From: Phycomyces nitens
Taxonomy: Eukaryota; Mucoromycota; Mucoromycetes; Mucorales; Phycomycetaceae
DNA length: 64,000 bases
Direction: 5' to 3'
Assembly: GCA_022702545.1 (NCBI GenBank)
Contig: JAHRBC010000001.1
Span: forward strand, 7,502,001 to 7,566,000
Positions 37,429 through 47,625 of the stretch are shown here, one piece after another (positions within the stretch are counted from its first letter, which is position 1; each line of letters begins with the position of its first letter). Under the pieces are notes generated by a model. It was not told the DNA's origin. It saw only the letters and a list, made by a program, of their open reading frames with translations, and did not search any database. The position numbers were made by a program, and so were the translations under genes.

Positions 37429-40179
37429 ATGATTGAGGAAGAACAGGAAGAAGCCATGGGAGAGGATCTTTCATCTCTTAGAGAGAGAATTTTCAACATG
37501 GCATCATCAACAATTGACAGCAACAGGGAATCGGATCTTCCTACCTTGGCCTTTGAAGACTGCCAATCTCTTTTGGATTTTTCTGCTGCGTCTGGTGAAT
37601 GGAATCGAAGCGTACCTCCCTTCTTTCCTTTCCAGAATCTCCAGACTTTAGTCTTGCAAGCCTTTGTCGACGGTGACGACAGCATGATCTCTGTTTCCAT
37701 GCTTACAAAGATCATGTATACTATCAATCTGCTGTTTGGGTTGAAGAAGAAAGCAGATGAGGCCAAAGCAGAGTTCAAGCTGCCAAAGGTCGGAACCTTG
37801 TTGAATTATCAGCACAACAAGTTCAACAAGGTTCCTCTGTTCCCTACGACTGTCAAGAAGGTTACCATCAAGGCCACCTCAAATTTGGGCTCAGGCATCA
37901 CCGGCCAAGAAAAGACTGTAGATTGTCACTTCAATTTGCCTTCGGATCACATACGTCTTCTCTTGGCAAACCCTCAAAAGGCACCATATCTTTCGGCTCT
38001 CCCTGATTTCACCGAAGATCAGTGTCTTTCTGTCCAGCAAGGCGAAAAATGGAGAAGAAATCCTTTGTTCCAGCATCCCTTTGTACAAGCAAACGGCAAA
38101 GACTTCTGGGTTGGTGATGTTGTGGTGCTATCCAGTGGACAATCGGTTTTAGTCGAGAAGTTTTACCTCAGAAACACGCTCACTCTTTTTGATGGATTTC
38201 TTGTTGAACAAGGCTTTGACAGTGAAGGCCATCCTTTACATAAAGTACAAAACTCTCCTGTCGCATACGAAACTAAGTACCTGGATTCTGTTTGGCTCCC
38301 TCCTATGCTCTATAGTCATCCTAAGTACTGGATTTCCTCTGGTGAAGTATCTCTGAACCAAATGCACTATGGCCTGTTGTTCAAAAACCATCCTTTGCAA
38401 AAGCCGATATTCAACAGTGCCAACCAGTTCATTCGATATCAGAAGGCCATTGTCGCCCCACTTGCTATCTTTTCTGACGATACCTCTGGAAATCTGACGA
38501 AAACTCATGGTATGTATGACAGTGTGCTGGTAAACTTCCCTGCCATGCCATATGGTATGAGAAACCGACGCGAAAACAACTTCTTTGTCACCGCAGTTTC
38601 TCAACAAGCCGGATTCAAGTCGACGCATCTGATGCCCGTTCTCACTGCCGACCTCAAGTCCCTTGAAAATGGTGTTGAGATGTACTCGTCAGTCTATAAC
38701 GAGACTGTAACTGTCTGTGCTCCACTGCTCTTCGTTACGGCTGACAACGCCCGCCATGCTGAACTTGTTGGCTTGAAGCACTCAACGTCCAATTTCCCTT
38801 GTAGAAAGTGCTACTACCGCAACTTGGGAAGAGTGTCTTTTGATGAGTTCAACTCTGATCATCTGGTTTGCCACTGTCCACGCAGATCAAAGGAACATTT
38901 TGAGCTTGCTGCCGCTGACCCAACCCGCAAAGAGAAGGCAATTCCTGGTATCTTACCGAACATCGACGACCTTTACCTGGAAACAGAGAAGCCAACCGAT
39001 AAGGCGCTTATTCTTGCTGATCTTGGATATAGTAATACCGGTACCGAAGACCTACTGTGTCTGCAGTCGTTCGATCCCGCCCTTGATACACCTGTAGAGA
39101 TTTTGCATACTGTTGCTCTTGGAGTATGTAAATACCTTGTTAACCATTTGTTCAAGGAAGTTTTAAAGGGAAACACTGCTTCACAAGTAAAGTTATCTGA
39201 TCTGTTGGAGCAAGAAAAAGGTTCTAGGGACTTTACAAGGACTTTCAGAAAGAAGCTTAGACATAGTGGATCTTACCTTGGCAAGGAGTTCAAGATTCTG
39301 GTGCAAGTTCTGCCGCCGATTCTTAATGCTGAATTCACAGACGACCCAAAAGTTTGTATGATTGCCAAGCCCTTTACAGAACTTGGTATTCTATCATCTT
39401 TACTGTTTGTTCGAGAGATAACCACTGACTTTGATCAATATCTCAACAACATCGATAATGCTGCTCGCCGTCTGGTCAAGTCCTTGCACGAATACGATGT
39501 CTATGCTAAGACCAAGTTCAGCCTGACCCTGAAGACCCACCTTCTGCTGCATCTTAAGGAAGACATCAAGAGGTTTGGTTGTGCTTTACATTTTGAGACC
39601 GAGAAAGGTGAACAATTTAACAAGTTCATCCGGACTCATTTGGTGTATTCGAACCGTCGTGCTGATAACAGGGATCTTACCCATAAGTTTGGAAAGCAAG
39701 ATATGCTCAGACACATTGCTAACGGAAGCTCATGGATTGACAGGACTACAAGAACTCGTGTACAAAGTGGACCCGGTATATCTGCCTTTTTTAATGATCA
39801 AGGAAGCAAATTTTCTGACAATTACTTTGGTAAACGTCAGGAATTTGTGGACAACAATCATGTAAACAGAAAGATTGTTGCTGGTGTCTCTGTCGCGTTT
39901 TCTTACAACCATGATGCCAACAGACTTTTTGCTGGAAAGGTGATGGAAAGTAATGGTGTTTTGTACATTCAGCATTACCAACTTTCCTCACCCAACCTGA
40001 ACTTGGCAATAGTTGGCTGCCAAGCAACTGAACAATACTGCAAGTTGGAAGATGCTAGAATCGAATGCATGCTACATCTGACCTTAGGTGAGCGCCTTTC
40101 TCGCATCAACCTCTTCAAGTTTGGATCTTATCACTTCTTTTGCAAGAACTACTTCCGTTTTTTTACTTTAAATCAATAA
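37429..40179 (+). CDS. Plavaka-type DDE transposase
   Basis: Uninterrupted frame of 916 residues. Family marks: IFSDDTSGNLTKTHG (residues about 345-360), the DDxSGN motif of Plavaka transposases with a catalytic Asp; FVTADNARHAELVGLKHS (about 435-455), the DNxxxAEL block with the second Asp; then a zinc-knuckle-like FPCRKCYYRNLG and VCHCP; and the helical C-terminal part with LKTHLLLHLKEDIKRFG and FETEKGEQFNKFIR, where the last acidic residue is expected. It cuts and joins the element ends. No stop or frameshift occurs within the frame; the finger domain is split off upstream. The superfamily is remembered from family knowledge, not from a search. Confidence 0.85.
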   Translation: MIEEEQEEAMGEDLSSLRERIFNMASSTIDSNRESDLPTLAFEDCQSLLDFSAASGEWNRSVPPFFPFQNLQTLVLQAFVDGDDSMISVSMLTKIMYTINLLFGLKKKADEAKAEFKLPKVGTLLNYQHNKFNKVPLFPTTVKKVTIKATSNLGSGITGQEKTVDCHFNLPSDHIRLLLANPQKAPYLSALPDFTEDQCLSVQQGEKWRRNPLFQHPFVQANGKDFWVGDVVVLSSGQSVLVEKFYLRNTLTLFDGFLVEQGFDSEGHPLHKVQNSPVAYETKYLDSVWLPPMLYSHPKYWISSGEVSLNQMHYGLLFKNHPLQKPIFNSANQFIRYQKAIVAPLAIFSDDTSGNLTKTHGMYDSVLVNFPAMPYGMRNRRENNFFVTAVSQQAGFKSTHLMPVLTADLKSLENGVEMYSSVYNETVTVCAPLLFVTADNARHAELVGLKHSTSNFPCRKCYYRNLGRVSFDEFNSDHLVCHCPRRSKEHFELAAADPTRKEKAIPGILPNIDDLYLETEKPTDKALILADLGYSNTGTEDLLCLQSFDPALDTPVEILHTVALGVCKYLVNHLFKEVLKGNTASQVKLSDLLEQEKGSRDFTRTFRKKLRHSGSYLGKEFKILVQVLPPILNAEFTDDPKVCMIAKPFTELGILSSLLFVREITTDFDQYLNNIDNAARRLVKSLHEYDVYAKTKFSLTLKTHLLLHLKEDIKRFGCALHFETEKGEQFNKFIRTHLVYSNRRADNRDLTHKFGKQDMLRHIANGSSWIDRTTRTRVQSGPGISAFFNDQGSKFSDNYFGKRQEFVDNNHVNRKIVAGVSVAFSYNHDANRLFAGKVMESNGVLYIQHYQLSSPNLNLAIVGCQATEQYCKLEDARIECMLHLTLGERLSRINLFKFGSYHFFCKNYFRFFTLNQ

Positions 40180-40428
40180 AATTCTTTCTTCTTTGTCCTC
40201 TTTTTTTTTCAAAGTGCTTTTTAATTTCAGTTTGGGCTGTTAACTATTTCTATTGGCTATTTGTCAAAAAGTAACAGCGAGATTCAATTTTAGAAGTACC
40301 GACTCTCCCAAATTAGATTTATTCAGATTATTCTGAAAAACAGGCAATTTTCAGCTCAGAATTGACTTTTATAGGCAAAAAAACCTTGTTTTAAACTCAA
40401 TGACCCTAAATTACCATATTTATACGAG

Positions 40429-40447
40429 AATTTCTTTTGGTGTGATA
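40429..40447 (-). repeat. Right terminal inverted repeat of the DNA transposon
   Basis: AATTTCTTTTGGTGTGATA, the exact reverse complement of 36220-36238. Confidence 0.85.
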
Positions 40448-40506
40448 CTGGGGCAGTACCTGGGACTTTGGCCAAGTCTCAGCTTGGACTTCAGTAGCCG
40501 CGGGGA

Positions 40507-40547
40507 TTCCGATCTACCAAGCTTAGCTTGGTAGAGTACTGTTGCAT
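40507..40547 (+). repeat. Hairpin repeat, copy 1
   Basis: TTCCGAT is followed by a perfect 10-bp hairpin (CTACCAAGCT, one-base loop, AGCTTGGTAG), then AGTACTG and a T run. The layout matches copy 2 at 40751-40796, with paired changes in the stem. Confidence 0.6.
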
Positions 40548-40750
40548 TTTTTTAATTTTTTTTGTCGTTTTGGATCTGGGTTGTTCTTCCAATGCTATTT
40601 CACAGCCAATATTGCCCAAACCCACTAGGAATAGTAAACGAGGATAGAAAGATAGATCCTTTTTATTCAATGAAATATTGTCCTTTTTTATATCTTTTCT
40701 GAACCTACTCAGTCATCATAAATGTCTGACATTTTGGTGGCCTCAAAGGT

Positions 40751-40796
40751 TCCAATCTACTAAGAAGAAGACCTTAGTAGAGTACTGGTATTTTTT
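40751..40796 (+). repeat. Hairpin repeat, copy 2
   Basis: TTCCAAT, an 8-bp hairpin (CTACTAAG, eight-base loop, CTTAGTAG), then AGTACTG and a T run. Relative to copy 1 a C-G stem pair has become T-A on both sides. Confidence 0.6.
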
Positions 40797-40801
40797 ATTT
40801 T

Positions 40802-42189
40802 TCAAATATATTTATCAGGAGGTTTCATTGATTTTTATTTTCCGTTTTATCTATTGGCAATCGATATTTTAAAAATATGTTATTGAACCCCCCCTCTTTT
40901 TTTTTTAATCGGTTCTAGTATTGTATCCAAAGAATATTTGTATGGTGCTCATAATGTCAAGTAGCTGTTTTGAAAAGACTAGTGGTATCTTTTTTTTGCA
41001 AAGTCAATAGGTGGTCTTTGTAAACCCATTCATAGTGAGGTGTTTGGATATGTTAGTATCTTATGAAAAACAAGAATGTTTGGAGAGTGTTGTTTATCGA
41101 CAAAAGAATACTATGTGTGGTATACCCACCGCTGCCGAGTGAAGAGAGGCTCTAGAACCGATATCTGGGTACTCTTTGCTATTGATCATGCCAAGTTAAT
41201 ATCCCAAGAACACGTACACTACATATCACTACAGTTATAACCAGTCATAATACAATAGAGACAAGCGTATAAGTAAACTAGAATAACAACTATATGGACC
41301 GTCATAATACTCTTTCTTTAATAATTTAACAAAACTCTATTTTTTTTGTTATGTTTCAATTTTAATTTCTATTATAATAATTTTTCAAAAATTGCAAAAA
41401 ATGCACTGATTTGAAGCAAACTCCAAACCCCCGCGACCTCTCAATTAAGATCCGTCGCAGCTAAATGCCGAGCTTCAGTCGCGCACTTCCCGTTTCTGAC
41501 CAGCAAATGCGTGTGTGCAATTGTATATAGCCATAGACGCTCACATGCGGCATCCACCCCAACATACGGTGCTCATTTAAATTAATATTAGGGATTTTAG
41601 TTATAAATAGGAAATAGCTGAGTTTTACTTGACTTGTGGTATTTAAACTATTTTACTCTGAGAAGCAAAAAACTTGGTAACCCGCTCCATTCTTTTTGTC
41701 ATCTTTTCTTTATTCTTGTCTTGCAAGTACCAAAGAAGGTATTTTAAGAGGTACCAAAAAAAATCCCACTTGGGTTGACTAGTAAAAGACTCGTTTTTGG
41801 TCAAAAATATGCAGAGCCACTATAACCTGAAAATTATTAAAAATTGAAACAGCTAAATTCACCCCTTGGTCAAAAATACCATTTTATAGTGGTCAGTTTA
41901 TTGAGCGTACAGACTCTTTCCCATAGTACCGAATCAATCCAATATCCACCAAATCCAAAAAAAATATAACTTCTTTAAATCTCTCGTTGTATTCTATTCA
42001 CTTTTATTCAACATCTCATGTTCTAAAATACACGAGTAGATACATATAAAATTCAATAATAAAAAAGAATGTTTATTAAAAAACTTGGTATTTTGTGGAG
42101 CCACCACCTGCCTTATTTTAGTCTATACGATCTAGCATTGAAATCCAATGCCTTTTACATACTTTAGCTTGTATTTTTTCTAATATTCA
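40802..42189. other. Intergenic, transposon-flanking region
   Basis: About 1.4 kb without a gene. A locally GC-rich, CpG-containing stretch at about 41425-41575 stands out from its AT-rich surroundings and is not explained. The rest holds T and A runs. Confidence 0.45.
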
Positions 42190-43099
42190 TGGATCACAGA
42201 ATCCAGCCCTTTAGTATTTTTGGATCCGGTACTCTTGTCCTTACCTTGCGCCCAATATAAGCCATGAGCTCTCAATAGGGTTGAGATCTGGGCTTTGTAC
42301 AGGCAAAAAATCAAAGCTACTCAAGAGACACCTCTCTTTCTTATATAATCTAACATAAACACCAGTATGACATGGAGCACCATATTCTTGGAAAAAGAAC
42401 TGTCTGCTTATATTTCTGACGATCTCTTCATACAGTGAAAAAAAAAAAGTGTTCTGCCAGGCAGTCAGCATATTTGTCATGGTCAAGTGTTTCCCTTCAT
42501 GGTGATCAAAGGGTCAAGACCCCCTCGATAGAAGCAGTCCCAGATCATAAAAGAATCCTATCCAAACTTGTATGTATTGACAATTTTATTATCTTCATAA
42601 CTCTCACTCTTCTTCCTGATGACTTTAATACTTGCATTATAGCCAACAACAACAAGTCTGGACTCATCTGACCAGACAGCCGATTTTATTTTTGCTTTTC
42701 GGTCATACCAGGCTTGTTTGCTGGTGCATATGATCCAAGACCAAGAATCTCCATATTCTTACGAAATGTGACCATTGACATGGAGATTCCTACATCCAGT
42801 AATCTCTGATGCTGGACTGCAATTGTGGCGTGTGGGTCGTTGCGAAATGACCGAACCATTGCAGCCTGAGTTCGCTTTGTAACCTTTGGAGTGGCTCCCA
42901 GGCGTTTAGAGGGCACGGAAATGCCTTTATCTCTAAAGGCCGTTATGACATTTCCAACAGTACTGATTGGAATGTCAAGGGATGTCGAAATCTCAGAATA
43001 TGTAGCGTCTCTTTCCCATTGACCTATAATTCGGCCCCTCATGAACGCATCCAACTCCTGTCTTTTGGGCTTTGGGTTTTCGGTATGTGATAGAGCCAT
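42190..43099 (-). pseudogene. Inactivated Tc1/mariner transposase
   Basis: The intact first part (42686-43099, minus) encodes 137 residues: RQELDAFMRGRIIGQWERDA, YSEISTSLDIPISTVGNVI (helix-turn-helix), then GISVPSKRLGATPKVTKRTQ and a second DNA-binding helix. The middle (42490-42686) continues as VWSDESRLVVVGYN with the first Asp, then FMIWDCFYRGGLDPLI, but contains stops and a frameshift. The last part (42241-42486) has FFFQEYGAPCHTG, where a Tyr stands at the usual second catalytic Asp, and QSPDLNPIESSW with the Glu. Two broken catalytic features mean it cannot transpose on its own. Ends were not resolved. Confidence 0.85.
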
Positions 43100-43413
43100 G
43101 TTATGTTATGTTTTGTTCAAATAAAAGAGTTTGGCATGTATAGTAAAAAAAATGGGGTTCTTTTTCTTGAGAATTAATCTCCGTCCCATGACCCATTATA
43201 TTCGAGTGTACAATAGTGGATCTCGGTAAGAACAAATCTTTAAGCTGAATGTTCTAGCTTACACTCTAAAGTATATTTTATAGCATTAATCGAATTCTAC
43301 AGGTAAAAACTAGAGAAGATATAGAGTGGACATAATAATGTCTTTTGAAACTCTAATTAAAGCTGCAAAATATCGTGGAATGGCATTTATGATGTGTAGG
43401 TGTATTGTATTAT

Positions 43414-45752
43414 TTACTTTTTTCTATTGCGACTAATCTTGATCTTGCGCTTCTTCTCTGCCTTTGGGAGTTTGTGTTTTCGCTTCTCTCTTGCCTCTTC
43501 CTTTGCCTTTTTCTTGCGGTCTTTCTTGTCATCCTTATCTTCATTCTTTTTGCCTCTCAGGGGCTTCTTTTTTCCACCGTCATCGCTATCGTCTTCACTA
43601 TCATCTTCACTGTCGTCATCACTACCATCCTCACTGTTATCCTCGCTATCATCTTCTTCATCATCTTCACTCTCTTCAACCTCCTTTTTGGATTTCTTGA
43701 TTTCTTTGGCAGCTGGCTCAACCGTTGCCTTTTCTTCGATCTTTTCTTCAGCCTTTTCATCTACAATTGTCTCTGATTTGGCTTCAGATTCTGCCTTTGT
43801 TACAGTCTTATCCTGAAGACTGAGCTTGTCCAGAGCAAATGTAATCTTTTTCTTGGATGGCTTCAGAGTTTCTTTTGCGTTGGGATCAAAGTTGGCTTTA
43901 CCCAAAAGATTGGCATAGACCAACTGTATATATTTTAAATCCATTAGTGATTCAAATCCATGCCGTCTTTCATGATCATTAAATAAATAAAAAAACTTAC
44001 GTCCTTGCCTTCACCTTCAGCAATCAAAAGGGTATCTCTTTCCACATCAATAACTTCCTCTAATGTCTGAGGAATATAGGAACGCATAAAAATCTCTTCT
44101 TCCAGAGTGTTTCTCTCCTTCTCAGGTTCAGAGTTCATCTTGACTTGGATCTATATTAAAAAAAAGTTCATGGTCAATTCATCTTCATCTACTCTTCAAG
44201 CCATTTTTTTTTGCATTTACCTTTTCCAGGACATCGTCTACTACTGAATCTTCGTTGCTGAAACTTGGGTCTGTTACAAATGAAAACAGATCCATGAGAC
44301 CCATTACACGCACACCACGCTTGGAAAAGTAATCTGTCACATTTGAAAGATCCTTTCGCAAGAATTCAGAGGCATGAGGATGATCATGTTCTACAGACTG
44401 AGACACATCAATGATGTACAGCAATCCCTTGTGATAACTAGTATTGGGGTTATTTAGTTTAACTATAGATATTATGGATTCCTTACTTACAGCAAATTAT
44501 ATTCACTCAAATCGGCGTGGACCAGACGGCACACCTGGTACATTGTGCGAACATTCTTGATCAACTGATAATACAAAGAAGCGTATTTGGACTGTTCAAT
44601 CTGAGCATCCTTGAGTCTAGGGTATGCCCTATTAAGAATATTCTTGTTAATGATAACGTACGCCGCCTGTTGGTATTCCAGACATCTTACCATCCATTCT
44701 TGTCACCCAAGAACTCCATGACCAGCACATGCATACGTAAAACAAGTGCTTCTGGGGAAGGGATACCAGCCGCCTTGATACGACGCAAGTTACGCATCTC
44801 TTTCTCTGCCCACACCTTTACCATCTTTCTGGGGTTCGATTTACTGTATCCGTGACGGAAACGGTACTCGCCAGTTACATAGCGATCACGATCCTTGAAA
44901 GTCAGAACGGAGGTCTTGTAGACCTTGATAGCTCTATGAAGACCATCTTCGGTGGCAGCATGGTAGACATTTGCCTAGACATTCATACCACATAAGTCTC
45001 TTTTTTTCAATATTTCTATTCCCACAATACCTCTTTACCGGTACTGATACAACCGTTGATTTCGTAGAATATACCTCTGTTCAACATCTTGAACAGAATA
45101 ATACGTGTACGGGGATCAAGTACCTGCTCGACAGTAGCACGATCAGACTTGTCCTTTTGGGTGTTTCTGAATTCAACAATATGTTAGCTCTTTTCATTCA
45201 GGTACAGTCCACTCGTCTCTCTTGAAAGTTACCTTTCACCACTGGCCTTTTTGCTGCTCAATTTAATATCACTTGCTACCGAGGTTGACATGCGTGGGGG
45301 TTCATAGGCACGAACTTGGATACGACTGGTGAATTTACTGAGACTCTCAATCTGGCTTTCCAGCATTTGCTTCTTGACAGCAACGTCTTCCTTTGAAGGA
45401 GCATTGGTTGCAGCCTTTGTTTTTTTGTTGGCAGCAGGGGCAATTGCAGTTGCAGGTCCAGAAGTAGCAGCAGGTGTACTGGGTCCAGGACGAGCAGTAG
45501 GTGCTACCTGTTGACGGAGACGGTTGTACTGTTTAGTGAAATCTAATGAATCATTATTATTTTACTGGCATAAATCTAAAATCGTCATGGTTCTTTACCT
45601 CCCGAAGCGCTGTCCCATAGATCAGTGTCGTTTAGTTCATCGTCGAGGTAATCGTCGTAATCGTCGTCGTCCGAGTCTTCTTGGTAGACGAAATCTTCAT
45701 CGACATTAGAGTCGACAGGTGCATCGGTAGCTGGCTTTGCAATAGAAGACAT
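43414..45752 (-). CDS. Serine/threonine-protein kinase RIO1
   Basis: Eight exons on the minus strand (45599-45752, 45233-45542, 45031-45166, 44691-44974, 44491-44628, 44221-44437, 44001-44150, 43414-43923) join to 632 residues. RIO1 acts in late cytoplasmic maturation of the 40S ribosomal subunit. ATP loop: [14 protein letters not shown] lysine in RAIKVYKTS; hinge [12 protein letters not shown]; catalytic loop [14 protein letters not shown]; metal-binding [20 protein letters not shown]. Thus the full RIO core is present. The N-terminus is acidic ([18 protein letters not shown]). The C-terminus (about 500-632) alternates acidic Ser/Asp/Glu runs, likely casein kinase 2 sites, with Lys/Arg-rich runs. 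A 62-nt intron inside the core (44629-44690) splits the Trp codon. Confidence 0.95.
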
Positions 45753-47625
45753 GATCTTTAATTGTAACAGTCAGAAATGAATCGCTTTTTTTTTCTGGCT
45801 CCAACTCTTCAGTTTCTCTTTCTGGCTCTCATGCAGTCGGTGGCTTGACCAGAGCAGTCGGATCTTGTAAATTTATAAAAAAATATTGTCATGGCATTGA
45901 AAACAGTGAAAATTTGATTCTCGCTGTGAAAAACATAGTGAAGCATTTTGGCTATCAAGCATATCCAATTGTAGCCTACAAGGAGCCATTCAAGGCACAC
46001 ATGCACCAACAGTTATTTATAAGCAATAATTGTGCCTTTAATGATCTTTCCTGTCTCTCCTATCTTAATAAGCATGCATTGTCAACTTTAGCATCTGAAA
46101 TCTTGTATATTCAACCTGTGGTTAGTTTCGAATTTGAGGCAAAGCTTTTCTTCTTTTTTTTTGATGAGTTTTACTGGATCCACCGAGAATATTGCTCGCT
46201 TGTATGCAAGCATGCAGTGCTTATTCTCAACAAAAATATTTATTTGTTCGATTCATATTACTGGTCTTTCTAAAGGCCGTTTGATTAGCAATACGGATCG
46301 GGTCCAGTCCAACGAGTCTATACAAGGTTTGGTACTCTGATTTTAATTTCCAACCAAGTCTTGGTCCAAGTGCTGCTCCATATAGTGTTGATTGATACAT
46401 CTGGGCGGGTACACGCTACCTCATTATTAGTTACAAGTGTCCTACATGAGCCGTAAATAAGTAAAACGATGACTATATTGCATTAATTAATCTAATAACT
46501 TGCCACCAAAAGATATGATTTGCTTGACCAAACTTTCAAAGTGGTATAAAGAAAAAAGTAGATTAAAGCCGTCTGGTAATGAGTTTAGTTTCTTGTGGTC
46601 CTGTTCCCTAGATACCACGAAACAATTGCTCCACCCTGACAAAGTTTCAATTCTTTTTTTTTGGTAAACTTTGGACTTCCGTATTACATATCATCAACAC
46701 AATTCTGTTGGTGCTCTTGAAGGCGTATCCATCTAAATATTCATAATCTTTGCAAAGACAAAGACAAGCGTGAAAAAGTTTCAGTACCATTGGAAATCCA
46801 AAGATAATTTACAAAATCTAAAAATCCACAAATACAACTTATATTATTGATAACACTGTGGAAAAATTGGGATATCGTTAAATCGACAAAGCGTAAATCA
46901 AGGCACGGACTATATGAAATAACAAGAATACTACAACACATAATATAAGAATGCTTCATTTACTTTTGACAGAAACCAAAGCATTAGAGATATAAACACC
47001 GATCAATGTTTCACACTGTTTTTTTAAAAGTATAGTATTCAGGCATTTTGATGTGAAGAATTTGTCAGAATCAACTGTTGCCGGTTTGTTTGATCTGTAT
47101 TAAACTCTTGTTAACAATATTTATACAATATGTATTTAAGAGTCCTTACTGATTCTAAGCATATTATTATGCCAGCAGCCATGTTTGATATATATATATA
47201 TATTTCCAAGTTTGGCGATTTTATTTCTTTAACAAAAGCGATTCTAATATGTAGATTGTGATGGATAGATTAAAAAAGTATTGATAGCCAAAACATATTA
47301 CAATTGATTAATCTGCAACCGTGCGACTCCCTTTGTGTCGATTTACCACTGTTACCGGTGCACTTTAGTTAATCAGGTAAAGTCACAAGTGTGACTCGCG
47401 TTTAAGAGAGATTTTTCAATGAAACCTTTGAGCTGTTTCAATTTCTTGGAAATTAGAATCTCTGCTATATGTGTATATATTTTTCTTATTATTATATTTT
47501 TATTGTGATATATGTATATATTTACTAAAGCTACTTTACTACAAAATAAACCGTGGAGTTTATTGATCAATGCACTATCTACCTAACCCACGGCTTTAAT
47601 TTTCATTTTTTACAAAAAAAAAGTC
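45753..47625. other. Intergenic region with an unexplained open frame
   Basis: About 1.9 kb. A 142-codon plus-strand frame at 45845-46273 is the only sizeable one; it has no motif I recognise, overlaps the probable RIO1 promoter and contains a poly-Phe run from a T tract. I do not call it a gene. The remainder is AT-rich. Confidence 0.5.

Larger units (their letters stand above)
36220..40447 (+). mobile_element. Plavaka/CMC-like cut-and-paste DNA transposon with perfect 19-bp inverted repeats
   Basis: The element is bounded by TATCACACCAAAAGAAATT at 36220-36238 and its exact reverse complement at 40429-40447. Inside lie a C2H2 zinc-finger ORF (37162-37380) and a 916-codon transposase ORF (37429-40179). 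If the termini proper are CACACC...GGTGTG, the flanks share a 2-bp AT; no longer target-site duplication is evident. Subterminal parts contain short repeats (AGAATT units at 36445-36463; GGCCACTACTA twice at 36464-36486). Perfect repeats and a long open transposase frame argue for a recent insertion. Confidence 0.8.

Noticed and set aside
43414..43816. Long plus-strand frames opposite the RIO1 C-terminus (Ser/Leu-rich)
   Set aside because: They are antisense shadows of the acidic Ser/Asp repeats of the kinase tail.
45845..46273. 142-codon plus-strand open frame next to the RIO1 promoter
   Set aside because: It has no known motif, a poly-Phe run from a T tract, no similar neighbour and overlaps the expected upstream region of RIO1. 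It is more likely chance or an old relic.
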